64,000 nucleotides of DNA from Faecalimonas sp. (GCA_029264305.1 JARICA010000017.1:62001-126000), one strand, 5' to 3'; positions 7,164 through 16,667 are shown, counted from the first letter of the stretch. A program made the numbers and translations. Notes: generated by a model not told the origin, from the letters alone.

Positions 7164-9404
7164 CTATTTATTTCTTCTTTTTAAAAACCACGCAATTGCT
7201 AATGCTGTAATTCCTGTTACTCCAAACAAACCAATTGGTTCATCATCCCCTGTCTTTACCAAATTAGATGGTTTTGCAGATGTTCCATTATTTGAAACAT
7301 TTGTGTTCGGTGTATGCGATACATTTGGTTTCTGTTGTTGTTCTGGACGTACTTCGGAATCTTTTTCATTCGCACTTTGAGCAAATTTATTTCTTTCATC
7401 TGCAAGTTTTGTACTCAATTGTGTCAATTCACTTTTTGTTATTTTTGCTTCATCTGCTTGTCCTTTTAAATTTTCTAACGTCTTTTTAAATGCATCTACA
7501 GTTTCCTTTTTATATTCGCCTTTTTTATTTCCAACAATCGCGGTCATTAATGCTTTTTCCGCATCCACAAATTGATTTTCAAGTTCTGTAAATTCAGTTG
7601 TAGTCACCACTTCTTTTTGTGCATATGTAAGATTTGCATAAGCGTTTGTAAGCGCATCTGCAGACACAGGTGCATTTGTATTATTTTCATATAATGTTTT
7701 ATCTAATAAAGTTGAATATCCCTTTTTCAACGCTTGGCTATTCAATTCGCCACCATAACCATTCTGTGCATATCCATAATAATTTACAGGATCTTCATCC
7801 GTATTGTATTTATTAGTCAACTCATTTACAGCGTCTCTATCATCTCTTGTATCTAATATAACATCAACATTTTTCAATGCATCTTGAATTCTCATTTTTG
7901 ATCCACTTGTCATAACACTTAAATCCATTTTTTTTACTGCATCTTTTTCTTCTATAATAGACGTTGCTCCATCTGTTTTTCTAATTGATACATCATTTGC
8001 ATATTTATTTCCTTCATAATCATATGTTTTTAATGTCAATTCATTTGACGAAACATCAAGAGTAGAAAATGTTGGTACAGGTGTATTTGATCGTTCTGCA
8101 AGATAATATTGCTTAGTTGTATTTAAAGTATAAAATTTACTTCCTGTAGCAGAACCTGCTGCAATATATAAAGTTCCTTCTGGATTTACTGCATTGCTTA
8201 CACCTTCTCCTACACCTTCTGTTTCTATTACTTTTCCATCTAAAATTTGATATGTACGAGCATAAGAATGATCATGCCCAGTTAAACACATATCAATATT
8301 AAATTCGTCCATTAATGGAGCAAATAAAATTCTTAGATTGGCTCCATCGACATCAGAATGGGGCGAACCGGATCCGTAAATATCATGATGGAACATTACA
8401 ATTTTCCATTTTGCATCTTCGTGGCTTTTTACTGCCTGTGCCATCAAGTGACGATGTTCCTCTACATTGCGGTTATTACTATTTAATACAATATACAGCG
8501 CATCACCATAACTATAATAATAATCTCCTCCTGATTCCGTAGCACCAAGTTTTGATGAATTTGGATTATTATAATGATAAGAATAGTCATCTCCTTTTGA
8601 CTCATGATTTCCTATTGTTGTTGAAACTGGAACATTTCTTAAAACTTCTGGATAAAGATATCCTGCATATTCCTGTTCTCTTACAGCGTAATTGTTTGCA
8701 TCTGAATAATCAATCTGATCTCCTGCAGATAAAATAAAACTTGCATTTTTAGCAATTCCATTCTCCCCAAGAGCACTATTTAGAGTTTTATTCCATGCAT
8801 AAGTATTTACTGCAATATCTGTATCTTCCTTTGTTCCTTGTCCATTACTTCCCGAAGCTCCAATTTGAGGATCTCCCACCAAAATTGCTTGATAATCACT
8901 AAATGAGTGGGTTTGATATTTTTTAGCTTCACTCCAATTTTGTCCATCTATAGAATACTGATAATAATACATTTTATTTTCTTCTAAATAATTTTCTACA
9001 ACTACTTTATTACTCGCTGTATATGTATTAAATAAATTATTTTTTTCAATTTGTTTTACTGTTCCAGTAAATATTTTTGCCTGACTCATATCTTGATTTT
9101 CAGAAATACGAATCTGTGGATTTCCTTTTTCTTTTGAATACCATGCAAAATTTAAACTTTTCTCATTTTTTCCTGGTGTCAATACAACTTTTCCCGAATC
9201 CATCTCTCCAGTTTGTTGTTGATTCCATTTTGTGTCATACCACGTTTTGTAATCCTGTGTTGCTATCAACCCACTATTTAATTTTTTTGTACCATCTTCT
9301 TGAGTATATTCCCCAAATGCAAATGCCTGTGTATTTCCAACCATAGAAACTGTTGTTGCTACTGCCAATGATAATAATACACTTTTCTTTGTTTTCTGAA
9401 TCAT
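7164..9404 (-). CDS. Secreted, wall-anchored metallophosphoesterase (purple acid phosphatase-like)
   Basis: The 746-residue protein starts with a signal peptide (cleavage near AFA at about 29) and a fibronectin-like N-terminal domain typical of purple acid phosphatases. The two-metal phosphoesterase motifs follow in order: GDPQ near 177, GDQID near 228, GNHE near 265, HH near 339 and GHDH near 376. Residues about 480-690 are a helical stalk resembling FIVAR-type repeats. The C-terminus has VKTGDD, a hydrophobic segment and KRRNK, a sortase-type sorting signal. It probably frees phosphate from organic phosphates at the cell surface; the exact substrate is unknown. AAAAGGAG precedes the ATG. 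PhoP-like repeats overlap its promoter. Confidence 0.88.
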   Translation of the reverse strand: MIQKTKKSVLLSLAVATTVSMVGNTQAFAFGEYTQEDGTKKLNSGLIATQDYKTWYDTKWNQQQTGEMDSGKVVLTPGKNEKSLNFAWYSKEKGNPQIRISENQDMSQAKIFTGTVKQIEKNNLFNTYTASNKVVVENYLEENKMYYYQYSIDGQNWSEAKKYQTHSFSDYQAILVGDPQIGASGSNGQGTKEDTDIAVNTYAWNKTLNSALGENGIAKNASFILSAGDQIDYSDANNYAVREQEYAGYLYPEVLRNVPVSTTIGNHESKGDDYSYHYNNPNSSKLGATESGGDYYYSYGDALYIVLNSNNRNVEEHRHLMAQAVKSHEDAKWKIVMFHHDIYGSGSPHSDVDGANLRILFAPLMDEFNIDMCLTGHDHSYARTYQILDGKVIETEGVGEGVSNAVNPEGTLYIAAGSATGSKFYTLNTTKQYYLAERSNTPVPTFSTLDVSSNELTLKTYDYEGNKYANDVSIRKTDGATSIIEEKDAVKKMDLSVMTSGSKMRIQDALKNVDVILDTRDDRDAVNELTNKYNTDEDPVNYYGYAQNGYGGELNSQALKKGYSTLLDKTLYENNTNAPVSADALTNAYANLTYAQKEVVTTTEFTELENQFVDAEKALMTAIVGNKKGEYKKETVDAFKKTLENLKGQADEAKITKSELTQLSTKLADERNKFAQSANEKDSEVRPEQQQKPNVSHTPNTNVSNNGTSAKPSNLVKTGDDEPIGLFGVTGITALAIAWFLKRRNK

Positions 9405-9449
9405 TATCTTATTCTCCTTTTTATTTTTGGTTTTTGTTTTGCAAACCTA

Positions 9450-9510
9450 ATTATTATCTCTTTTTTCTTTGGTTTCAATACACTTTACATAGTCTTAACA
9501 ATGTTTTACA
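9450..9510 (-). promoter_or_regulatory. Promoter with PhoP-like direct repeats before the phosphatase gene
   Basis: On the minus strand TTGAAA (9473-9478) and AATAAT (9450-9455) are 17 bases apart and form a SigA-type promoter. From the -35 box upstream, four units resembling TGTWAA (TTTCAA, TTTACA, TTAACA and TTTACA when read on the plus strand) recur about every 11 bases between 9473 and 9510. This spacing resembles the PhoP binding repeats of Bacillus Pho promoters. Confidence 0.5.
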
Positions 9511-9729
9511 CAGCCTTTTCTTTCCTCAAACCTCTCTTTTAAATATCTTCTTCCAAGAAATCTATTTTTAATCTACAATCAATAAAGATAAAATCAAAGC
9601 CGAATACTCACAAAGTTTCTTTCCCTCCAAATACTCGGCTACGTTATAAATTCTATAATAAATCTAATATACAAATAAAAATGAAGTCGATTATATTACC
9701 AAAATTATGATTAAGATTAATGAAAACTC
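9511..9729. other. Intergenic region without a recognisable gene
   Basis: This AT-rich stretch separates the divergent phosphatase and membrane-protein genes. An inverted repeat, AGCCGA (9599-9604) with TCGGCT (9635-9640), encloses about 30 bases, and a GGAGGG sequence lies inside it on the minus strand. No ORF of useful length with a ribosome binding site was found. Confidence 0.4.
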
Positions 9730-9760
9730 TTGACTTTACAGTTAGTGTATAGTTTATACT
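9730..9760 (+). promoter_or_regulatory. SigA-type promoter of the small membrane protein gene
   Basis: TTGACT (9730-9735) is followed by TTTATA at a 17-base spacing, overlapping TATACT (9755-9760). The start codon is about 33 bases further on. Confidence 0.6.
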
Positions 9761-9792
9761 TTTTGTATCAAGATATAAGGAGTGAAATTTTA

Positions 9793-10203
9793 ATGATGAA
9801 ATTATTATTACTAGCAGTAATTGTACTTATAAAAGTTTTAATATCCAAATGTATGGCATTAGTGTGTATTATATTGTCATTCATATTCAAAGGTAAACAA
9901 TTACATAAATCAGCATCTGAATGGGACAAATATTTTTTATCTTTGCACGATGATTTTGTATATAAGTACACACGAATCATTTATATAATATCTACTGTTT
10001 TATCTTCTTGCGTGATGTTTTTGCTATTTAGATTTTTTGATTTCAAATACTCAATTTCTTTAACACTCATCATTTTAATGGTTGGTAGTTTAATTACATG
10101 GTACAAATATCAAAAAAGTGGTAAAAGTTACATAAAGAAAAAATTTCATGAGATTAAAGAGTCAATAATATCTGATAATATAAATAATAATGTTACTCTT
10201 TAA
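9793..10203 (+). CDS. Membrane protein of unknown function
   Basis: The 136-residue product begins MMKLLLLAVIVL. It shows a hydrophobic N-terminal segment of about 30 residues, a charged middle (KGKQLHKSASEWDKYFLSLHDD), two further hydrophobic segments around residues 60-105, and a basic then polar C-terminal tail. I do not recognise a family. The frame is open from 9730, but AAGGAG at 9777-9782 places the start at the ATG of 9793. It has its own promoter and terminator and stands alone among minus-strand genes, next to a decayed sigma-like gene, so it may have been acquired. Confidence 0.65.
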   Translation: MMKLLLLAVIVLIKVLISKCMALVCIILSFIFKGKQLHKSASEWDKYFLSLHDDFVYKYTRIIYIISTVLSSCVMFLLFRFFDFKYSISLTLIILMVGSLITWYKYQKSGKSYIKKKFHEIKESIISDNINNNVTL

Positions 10204-10237
10204 AAGTTCCGCATAAAATTAAATTTATCAATATTTT

Positions 10238-10275
10238 AACTCGTACAAGCATTGTGTTTTGTGCGAGTTTTTTTC
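10238..10275 (+). terminator. Intrinsic terminator of the small membrane protein gene
   Basis: An 11-bp stem with one G-U pair (10238-10248 against 10259-10269) is followed by eight T. Confidence 0.9.
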
Positions 10276-10328
10276 TTGCTCTTCTTTCGAATATATCATT
10301 AGAATACAGTTTAATTCTTTGATGATGA

Positions 10329-10469
10329 CTGTTATTAATTCAAGTATCAACTAAGAAACTTGCTGTTGCTTTGCAAAATTTGTCGAATAAAGAGCGTGAT
10401 ATAATTTTATTACGTTATTTTCAAAGCATAAGAGAGAAAAGAATTAAAGCAATCTTGAAATCAAAATGA
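10329..10469 (+). pseudogene. Remnant of a sigma-70-like (mobile-element type) sigma factor gene
   Basis: One frame reads LAVALQNLSNKERDIILLRYF and then stops at 10467-10469. This matches the start of sigma region 4 in the small sigma-like regulators often carried by conjugative elements, where it reads roughly AL..LPEKKRDIILLSYF. The helix-turn-helix that should follow is replaced by a basic tail and stop, and two in-frame stops stand directly upstream of 10329. There is no start codon with a ribosome binding site. It is best read as a decayed fragment; degraded sequence may extend back to about 10270. Confidence 0.6.
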
Positions 10470-10496
10470 AGTAATCATATTGCATGAATAAAAAAC

Positions 10497-10539
10497 GGGA
10501 GATACACAGATGTTTGTGCTATCTCCCATGTTATTTTTT
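10497..10539 (+). terminator. Intrinsic terminator downstream of the sigma-like remnant
   Basis: GGGAGATA (10497-10504) pairs with TATCTCCC (10520-10527), with an inner CACA/TGTG pairing, and TTATTTTTT follows. It lies 28 bases past the stop of the remnant and may once have served that gene. Confidence 0.8.
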
Positions 10540-10665
10540 GTGTCATATCAAGGCTCATTCAATCGTGGTAAAATATATATTTTCCTATATTTCAAATCCT
10601 TGAAAGTATAGTGTTTATACGAATAATTGAAAATCAGATATAAAATTCAATATAATCTCTATAAT

Positions 10666-11106
10666 TTATTTTTTATAAACAACTTCAAATTCTTCACACA
10701 CTACTTTCATGTCAACCGAAAATTTAAATCCAACTTGTTCCAAACATTTAGCAAAAAATTCTTCATGCACTTGTCTCCAAAACTGTAAAGATTTATCTCC
10801 TTCTCCTTCTTTATATGCATGTTCAGCTGTTACATCTTTAAAAGCTGTAACATATACTTTCTTTGTTTGAATAATGCAGATTGCTTCATTTTTAGAATTT
10901 AAAATTATGTTATATTCCCCAACTATAGGTAATGGTTCATTTTCCAACTCATATAATTGATAAGCGGAAGCAGTAGCGGTTTTTTCTCCAGTTTCAACTA
11001 ATTTTGCAAGTAAATCAGCCTCTACACCGAAAGACCAATCTACATATTTTTCGTTATCTATGTTAGTTTTGCTAACAAAGTTGTTCCACATCTCTTTAGC
11101 TGTCAT
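10666..11106 (-). CDS. ASCH domain protein
   Basis: The 146-residue product is a stand-alone ASCH domain. It shows the G.K..T motif near residue 42 (ETGEKTATAS), the PIVGEYNIILN strand, and the GDKSLQFWRQVHEEFF helix typical of YqfB/ASCH proteins. The fold is related to PUA and is thought to bind RNA or modified nucleosides; one bacterial subgroup hydrolyses N4-acetylcytidine. The substrate here is not known. The frame extends to a GTG at 11121, but AGGAG seven bases before the ATG at 11106 supports the shorter form. It follows metA on the same strand after 29 bases. Confidence 0.82.
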   Translation of the reverse strand: MTAKEMWNNFVSKTNIDNEKYVDWSFGVEADLLAKLVETGEKTATASAYQLYELENEPLPIVGEYNIILNSKNEAICIIQTKKVYVTAFKDVTAEHAYKEGEGDKSLQFWRQVHEEFFAKCLEQVGFKFSVDMKVVCEEFEVVYKK

Positions 11107-11135
11107 AAGAATTCTCCTCACGTATTCCTAATTTT

Positions 11136-12074
11136 TTAATATTTACATACATCCTTAAACGGCGTTCCTACCATATCATACGGTGTCGCCTGATATACGT
11201 AATAATTCAACCAATTTGTATATAAATTATTCGCAGCTGCTCTCCATGTCAAAAGCGGCTTTTTTGTTTCATCATCATTTTCATAATAATTTTTAGGAAT
11301 AGCGATTGGTATATTTTTAGCTTTATCTCTTTTATATTCTTGATCCAAAGTCAATCTATCATATTCTGGATGTCCCATAACAAAAATCTGACGTCCTTCC
11401 TCAGCCATGACAAGAAACGCTCCCGCTTTTTCTGATTCTGCTAAAATATGTAATCTACTATCCTGTCTTATTTTGTTTGTTGGCACATTTGTATATCGCG
11501 AATGTGGTGCTAAAAATACATCATCAAATCCTCTCACAAGCGGAATCTTTCTATTTAACACTTTATGCCAAAACACTCCAAATAACTTTTCTTCCAACGG
11601 TTCTTTATCTATCCCATAATGATAATAAATTCCTGCCTGTGCCCCCCAACATAAATGAAGAGTAGAGGTCACATTCGTTTTTGTCCATTCCATTATCATT
11701 TTCAATTCTTCCCAATAATCAACTTCTTCAAATGGCAGTTGTTCTACTGGCGCTCCCGTGATAATAAAACCATCAAATTTTTGATTTTTGATTTCTTCAA
11801 AAGTAATGTAAAACTTATTTAAATGGCTTGTTTTTGTATTTTTTGATTTGTGACTTACTACGTGAACAAATACAACATCCACTTGCAATGGTGTATTCGA
11901 TAACGAACGCAATAACTGTAATTCAGTATCCTCTTTTAGTGGCATTAGATTTAAAATACCTATCCGAATTGAACGAATATCTTGATGAACTGCACGTTGT
12001 TCATCCATAACAAATATATTTTCTTTTTCCAAGATTTCCTTTGCAGGTAAGTCATTTTGTACGCAAATTGGCAT
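11136..12074 (-). CDS. metA: Homoserine O-acetyltransferase (MetA type)
   Basis: MetA acylates homoserine in the first committed step of methionine synthesis. The nucleophile Cys142 lies in [10 protein letters not shown], and the His-Glu pair is seen in MGHPEYDR near residues 235-237. Residue 111 is glutamate ([10 protein letters not shown]), which in MetA enzymes marks acetyl-CoA rather than succinyl-CoA use, so O-acetylhomoserine is the likely product. Length (312) is normal. GAGGAG overlaps the 3' end of the upstream AI-2E gene, six bases before it, so the two are probably cotranscribed. No SAM or methionine riboswitch was seen. Confidence 0.93.
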   Translation of the reverse strand: MPICVQNDLPAKEILEKENIFVMDEQRAVHQDIRSIRIGILNLMPLKEDTELQLLRSLSNTPLQVDVVFVHVVSHKSKNTKTSHLNKFYITFEEIKNQKFDGFIITGAPVEQLPFEEVDYWEELKMIMEWTKTNVTSTLHLCWGAQAGIYYHYGIDKEPLEEKLFGVFWHKVLNRKIPLVRGFDDVFLAPHSRYTNVPTNKIRQDSRLHILAESEKAGAFLVMAEEGRQIFVMGHPEYDRLTLDQEYKRDKAKNIPIAIPKNYYENDDETKKPLLTWRAAANNLYTNWLNYYVYQATPYDMVGTPFKDVCKY

Positions 12075-12079
12075 ATTTT

Positions 12080-13330
12080 CTACTCCTCTTCTATAGATTG
12101 GATTTTTTCATATTCTTTCGATTCTTTTGGTAATTTCTTCTTTTCTAATTTTTTTTCAATATACATACCAAACAAATAATAAAGAACTGCAAATGTTGGA
12201 ACTCCCATAATCATTCCCACAAATCCAAATAATCCTCCACCTAACAAAATAGAAAACACTACCCAAAACGCACTCAATCCTGTAGAATCCCCTAAAATTT
12301 TAGGTCCCAAAATATTTCCATCAAATTGTTGTAAAACAAGAATGAAAATAATAAAGTAGCCTCCTTTAACTGGATCAGATAATAAAATTAATATTGTACT
12401 TGGAATTGCACCAATATACGGACCAAAAAACGGAACAACATTTGTCACCCCCACAATAACACTAACTAAAAGTGTATATGGCATATCCAAAATACTCAAA
12501 CCGATAAAGCATAAAATTCCAATGATAATTGAATCAATAATTTTTCCGATGACAAATCCACCAAAAATTTCGTGGCTTTTTCTTGTTACTTGTAATACCA
12601 AGTTTGCTCGCTCTCTTGATAATAAGGCATATGTAATCTTCTTACACTGACTTGTGAATTTTTCTTTACTATTCAAAACATAAACCGAAACAATAACACC
12701 TACAGCAATATCAAACATTGTTTCAAAAAAACTAAACACACCTACTGTTACAAACGACATCATTTGGTTAATCCGTGTAAGTAAATCTGTTTTTAACCAT
12801 AATTGAATTGACTCTGCCCCATTTTCCAAAACACTTTTTACCGTTGCAGAAAAAGCTGTATCATTTATCCGTTCACTCTCCAAAAAATCTATGGCATTAT
12901 TAATTTGCATAGGTAGACTCATAATCATATCTCTTATACTTCTATACAATTCAGGAATGATCATATTCAATAATAAAATAACAACTGCAAAAGCTAAGAG
13001 CAACGCCCCGATAATCCCTATACTTCTTGAAAATTTTTGTAATTTCTGTTTGCTTTTTGCTTTTTTCTCAAACGTTTTTATAATTATATTTTCTATTCGA
13101 GTTACAAGCGGATTTAATAAATAAGCAAATACAAGTCCTAATATAATAGGTTGCAAAATACCGCCTATCTTTCCAAGAAATTCTGCAATATCATCTACTC
13201 TTAAAAAAGCAAAATAGCAGGCTATACATGCCACTACAACCAAAAACGAAGTTAATCCTCGCATAAAGTATTGTTTTATTTTCATTTGTGTTCTTGGTGC
13301 TATGTTTTTCTGTTTATTTTTTTCTTCCAT
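12080..13330 (-). CDS. AI-2E family transporter
   Basis: The 416-residue membrane protein has about eight hydrophobic segments in the family's pattern: two near residues 25-75, a long amphipathic helical region, then a C-terminal membrane core with the signature [13 protein letters not shown] near 310 and [20 protein letters not shown] near 350. The family includes TqsA-like autoinducer-2 exporters, Na+/H+ antiporters and many members of unknown substrate. GAGGAAGGG precedes the ATG. metA starts six bases downstream, but the pairing with metA does not point to a clear joint function. Confidence 0.9.
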   Translation of the reverse strand: MEEKNKQKNIAPRTQMKIKQYFMRGLTSFLVVVACIACYFAFLRVDDIAEFLGKIGGILQPIILGLVFAYLLNPLVTRIENIIIKTFEKKAKSKQKLQKFSRSIGIIGALLLAFAVVILLLNMIIPELYRSIRDMIMSLPMQINNAIDFLESERINDTAFSATVKSVLENGAESIQLWLKTDLLTRINQMMSFVTVGVFSFFETMFDIAVGVIVSVYVLNSKEKFTSQCKKITYALLSRERANLVLQVTRKSHEIFGGFVIGKIIDSIIIGILCFIGLSILDMPYTLLVSVIVGVTNVVPFFGPYIGAIPSTILILLSDPVKGGYFIIFILVLQQFDGNILGPKILGDSTGLSAFWVVFSILLGGGLFGFVGMIMGVPTFAVLYYLFGMYIEKKLEKKKLPKESKEYEKIQSIEEE

Positions 13331-13404
13331 TTGTTTTTCCCTTCCTCATTTTTTGACCTTTTTATTATAACCTTTAAAAATAAAACACGTCAAGTTTTCT
13401 ATAC

Positions 13405-13433
13405 TTGCATCATACACTAATACGTGAGATAAT
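13405..13433 (+). promoter_or_regulatory. SigA-type promoter of the metal-efflux-type permease gene
   Basis: TTGCAT (13405-13410) and GATAAT (13428-13433) are spaced by 17 bases; AGAGGTG and the ATG follow shortly after. Confidence 0.7.
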
Positions 13434-13454
13434 ACTGAACTAGAGGTGATTTTT

Positions 13455-14270
13455 ATGATAATTGATATTTTAAAAGATACTACACTGGATAGTATACATA
13501 TTCTTCCATTTATATTTCTTGCATTCCTTCTTTTAGAATGGGTTTCGCACCAATCTAAAAAAATACATATTTCTTTAAATCCTTTTTTAGCTGGACTTCT
13601 TGGTTGCATTCCACAATGTGCCATTCCTGTTCTTGCAGTAAATTTATATTCAGGTGGAATTCTATCTACTGGTTCTCTATTGACGTTGTTGATCTCCTCT
13701 ACAGACGAATCAACTTTAATTTTATTTAAAGACCCTAAAGGCCAGGAGATTTTTATTCCTCTTCTTATCACAAAATTTATTATTAGTGTCATTGCTGGAT
13801 ACCTAATTAACTTTTTCTTGAAAGATAAATTCACTCCGCCAAAACAAGCAACCATCTGCGAATGTCATGGCTGTCAACATTCTCACGGAATTTTTCTGGC
13901 TGCTTTAAGACATACGGCAGAATTATTCTCCTATTTATTTATATGTTCTTTGGGACTTGGATTGCTTCTTGAATCAATAGGTATTGATACTTTAACTCAT
14001 ATTTTACTTGGAGGCTCTATTTTACAGCCACTTTTAACTGCATTCATTGGATTAATTCCAAACTGTGCCGCTTCCTTACTTCTATGCGAACTTTATCTTG
14101 ATAATCTCATCGGATTTTCTTCGCTTGTTTCTGGACTTTGTTCTGCCTGTGGTGTAGGAATTCTTGTACTATTAAAAACGAAAATAAACAAAAAAGAAGT
14201 GAGTAAAATTATAAGTTTTCTTTATCTCACTTCAGCACTTTCTGGTATTATTCTTTCTATATTTTTCTAA
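13455..14270 (+). CDS. Putative metal-efflux permease (ArsP_2-type, putative manganese/arsenic exporter)
   Basis: The 271-residue protein has about eight to ten membrane segments in two similar halves. Each half carries a G.IP.CA motif (GLLGCIPQCAIPV near 45-57 and FIGLIPNCAAS near 195-205), an internal duplication known in the putative 10-TM heavy-metal exporter family. A central loop (CECHGCQHSHG near 134-144) is rich in Cys and His and could bind metal. Annotators variously call the family arsenic efflux or manganese transporter; the true ion is unknown. AGAGGTG sets the start at 13455 rather than the GTG at 13446. It is a single-gene unit. Confidence 0.75.
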   Translation: MIIDILKDTTLDSIHILPFIFLAFLLLEWVSHQSKKIHISLNPFLAGLLGCIPQCAIPVLAVNLYSGGILSTGSLLTLLISSTDESTLILFKDPKGQEIFIPLLITKFIISVIAGYLINFFLKDKFTPPKQATICECHGCQHSHGIFLAALRHTAELFSYLFICSLGLGLLLESIGIDTLTHILLGGSILQPLLTAFIGLIPNCAASLLLCELYLDNLIGFSSLVSGLCSACGVGILVLLKTKINKKEVSKIISFLYLTSALSGIILSIFF

Positions 14271-14280
14271 AACAAAAATA

Positions 14281-14325
14281 GAAGCTGTACACTAATTTCT
14301 TAATGTGACAGCTTCATTTTTATTT
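14281..14325. terminator. Bidirectional terminator between permease and DUF1540 genes
   Basis: GAAGCTGT (14281-14288) pairs with ACAGCTTC (14308-14315), plus an inner CAC/GTG pairing, with A-rich and T-rich flanks. Confidence 0.85.
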
Positions 14326-14653
14326 ATTTACAACTAAACGTTGCACATTCTGTCCCCCCGCAATCACAGGCGTTGCTTCCCTCTACACTAATTTTTCCTG
14401 CATGACAGTGACATTTTTCATTGTACATACATTCTGTAGCTTTACAATCAATTTCACTTCGATCAGAGGCTCTACTTTCTGTAACATCATTGTAACTATT
14501 GCTGTAATTATCTTCTTTCCTTTCTTGAAAACTATCACAACAAGTATCTTCTGCATTTTTAGCAGAATTTCCACCTACCTTAATTGCATCTAAATCACAT
14601 AAAAATTGTTTGTTATGCACGCAAGTCTGCACTGAACATTTCAATTCTGGCAT
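14324..14653 (-). CDS. DUF1540 protein with two Cys-rich repeats
   Basis: The 109-residue protein has two copies of the small DUF1540 module, around residues 4-42 and 68-108. Each has the C....C.YN..C.C..I.V pattern with further C-terminal cysteines, giving 15 or so cysteines in total. A polar Ser/Asn/Asp-rich linker joins them. The module probably binds metal and is common in spore-forming clostridia, but its role is not known. AAGGAGG precedes the ATG. It follows thrS closely (52 bases) with no clear terminator between, so it may be partly cotranscribed with that operon upstream on the minus strand. Confidence 0.85.
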   Translation of the reverse strand: MPELKCSVQTCVHNKQFLCDLDAIKVGGNSAKNAEDTCCDSFQERKEDNYSNSYNDVTESRASDRSEIDCKATECMYNEKCHCHAGKISVEGSNACDCGGTECATFSCK

Positions 14654-14705
14654 TTTGCTACCTCCTTATCTTTTTTTCTTCAGAGATAGCATTGCCAAAT
14701 CCTTT

Positions 14706-16667
14706 TTATTTATTCTCTTCTACTTCAATTTTACGAATTTCTTTTGTACGAATTTCTTTACAAATCTCGTCAATAAATGTATCTAATGATTTTTGTCCTT
14801 CATCTCCTAAGAATCTGCTTCGTACAGACACAACTTTATCTTCTTCTTCTTTTGCTCCAACAACAAGCATATATGGAACTTTATCTAATCGTGTTTCACG
14901 AATTTTATATCCTATTTTTTCTGCACGATCGTCTACTGTACATTTAATTCCATTTTCACGAAGTTTTTCCAATACTTCATGTGCATAATCATGATATTTT
15001 TCAGATATTGGAAGAACACGTACTTGTTCAGGGCAAAGCCATGTTGGGAACAAGCCAGCATATTTTTCAATTAACCATGCCAATGTTCTTTCATAACATC
15101 CCATTGCTGTACGATGAATAATGTATGGACGTTTCTTTTCTCCATCTTTATCGACAAATGTCATATCAAATCTTTCTGCTAAGAACATATCTAACTGAAT
15201 TGTAATCATTGTATCTTCTTTACCGTATACATTTTTTGCCTGAATATCTAATTTAGGTCCATAAAATGCTGCTTCGCCTGTTTCTTCTGTATAGTTAATT
15301 TCAAGATGATCTAACATTTTACGCATAACATCTTCAACTTCATCCCACATTTCTCTTGTTCCAAGATATTTATCCATATTATCTGGATCCGCAAGAGATA
15401 AACGATATGTTACATCCTCTTCTACACCAAGTGTTGTTAAACAATATTTTGCTAAATCAACACACCCTTTAAATTCATCTTCAACTTGTTCAGGTGTGAT
15501 AATAAGATGTCCTTCTGAGATTGTAAATTGTCTTACACGAGTCAAACCATGCATCTCTCCTGAATCTTCGTTTCTAAACAAAGTAGAAGTTTCACCATAA
15601 CGGCAAGGAAGATCTCGATAACTTTTCTGGCTTTGTTTATACACATAATATTGGAATGGACAAGTCATTGGACGGAGCGCAAATACCTCTTCTCCCTCTT
15701 TTTCCTCATCTCCAAGAACAAACATTCCTTCTTTATAATGTCCCCAATGATCAGAAATTACATACAAATCTTTTTTTGCCATAAGAGGTGTTTTCGTTCT
15801 CATGTATCCACGTTTTTCTTCTTCATCCTCGATCCAACGCTGCATTGTTTGAATAATTGCAGCACCCTTTGGCATTAATAATGGAAGACCTTGACCGATA
15901 ACATCTACAGTTGTAAATAATTCCATTTCACGTCCCAACTTGTTATGATCACGCTTTTTAATTTCTTCTAAATGTTCCATGTGTGCTTTTAATTCATCTT
16001 TTTTTGCATATGCAGTACCATAAACACGAGTTAACATTTTATTTTTTTCATCACCTCTCCAGTAAGCTCCTGAAGATGAAATTAATTTAAATGCTTTTAC
16101 ACCTTTTGTGCTCATCAAATGTGGTCCTGCACATAAATCTACAAATTCTCCTTGTTTATAAAATGAAATCACAGCATCTTCAGGTAAATCCTGAATCAAT
16201 TCTACTTTATACGGTTCTCCTTTTTCTTCCATGTACGCAATTGCCTCTTCTCTAGGAAGTTCAAAGCGTTCTATCTTTGCACCCTCTTTAATAATCTTTT
16301 TCATTTCCTTTTCAATGGCGTTCAAATCTTCATTTGAAAATGGTGCGTGTTCAAAATCATAATAATATCCTGTATCAATTGATGGTCCTATGGCAAGTTT
16401 AGCCTCTGGATATAATCTTTTTACAGCTTCTGCTAGTACATGGGATGCTGTATGACGAAGTGCCGAAAGCCCTTCTTGATCATTTGCTGTTAAAATATTC
16501 AAAGAACAATCCTCTTCTACCATTGTTCTTAAATCAACTACTTTTCCATTAATCTCTCCTGCACAAGCTGCTCTTGCCAATCCTTCACTAATATCTAATG
16601 CAATATCATATACTGATTTTATTTCTTCATATTCTTTTACTGATCCATCTTTTAATGTAATTTTCAT
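14706..16667 (-). CDS. thrS: Threonyl-tRNA synthetase
   Basis: The enzyme charges tRNA-Thr. The 653-residue chain shows the N-terminal TGS domain (MKITLKDGSVKEYEE), the editing domain with HTASHVL and the later CAGPH motif, the class II catalytic core with MTCPFQYYV and RYGE...FRNEDSGEMHGLTRVRQF, and the anticodon-binding domain starting at PEQVRVLPIS. Length is normal. Its ATG overlaps the stop codon of the upstream thioesterase gene as TAATG. Expression is predicted to be controlled by the threonine T-box at 17180-17420. Confidence 0.97.
   Translation of the reverse strand: MKITLKDGSVKEYEEIKSVYDIALDISEGLARAACAGEINGKVVDLRTMVEEDCSLNILTANDQEGLSALRHTASHVLAEAVKRLYPEAKLAIGPSIDTGYYYDFEHAPFSNEDLNAIEKEMKKIIKEGAKIERFELPREEAIAYMEEKGEPYKVELIQDLPEDAVISFYKQGEFVDLCAGPHLMSTKGVKAFKLISSSGAYWRGDEKNKMLTRVYGTAYAKKDELKAHMEHLEEIKKRDHNKLGREMELFTTVDVIGQGLPLLMPKGAAIIQTMQRWIEDEEEKRGYMRTKTPLMAKKDLYVISDHWGHYKEGMFVLGDEEKEGEEVFALRPMTCPFQYYVYKQSQKSYRDLPCRYGETSTLFRNEDSGEMHGLTRVRQFTISEGHLIITPEQVEDEFKGCVDLAKYCLTTLGVEEDVTYRLSLADPDNMDKYLGTREMWDEVEDVMRKMLDHLEINYTEETGEAAFYGPKLDIQAKNVYGKEDTMITIQLDMFLAERFDMTFVDKDGEKKRPYIIHRTAMGCYERTLAWLIEKYAGLFPTWLCPEQVRVLPISEKYHDYAHEVLEKLRENGIKCTVDDRAEKIGYKIRETRLDKVPYMLVVGAKEEEDKVVSVRSRFLGDEGQKSLDTFIDEICKEIRTKEIRKIEVEENK

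Noticed and set aside
13346..13855. A 169-codon minus-strand frame overlapping the metal-efflux permease gene
   Set aside because: It has no ribosome binding site or recognisable domain, and lies antisense to a well-supported membrane protein with its own promoter.
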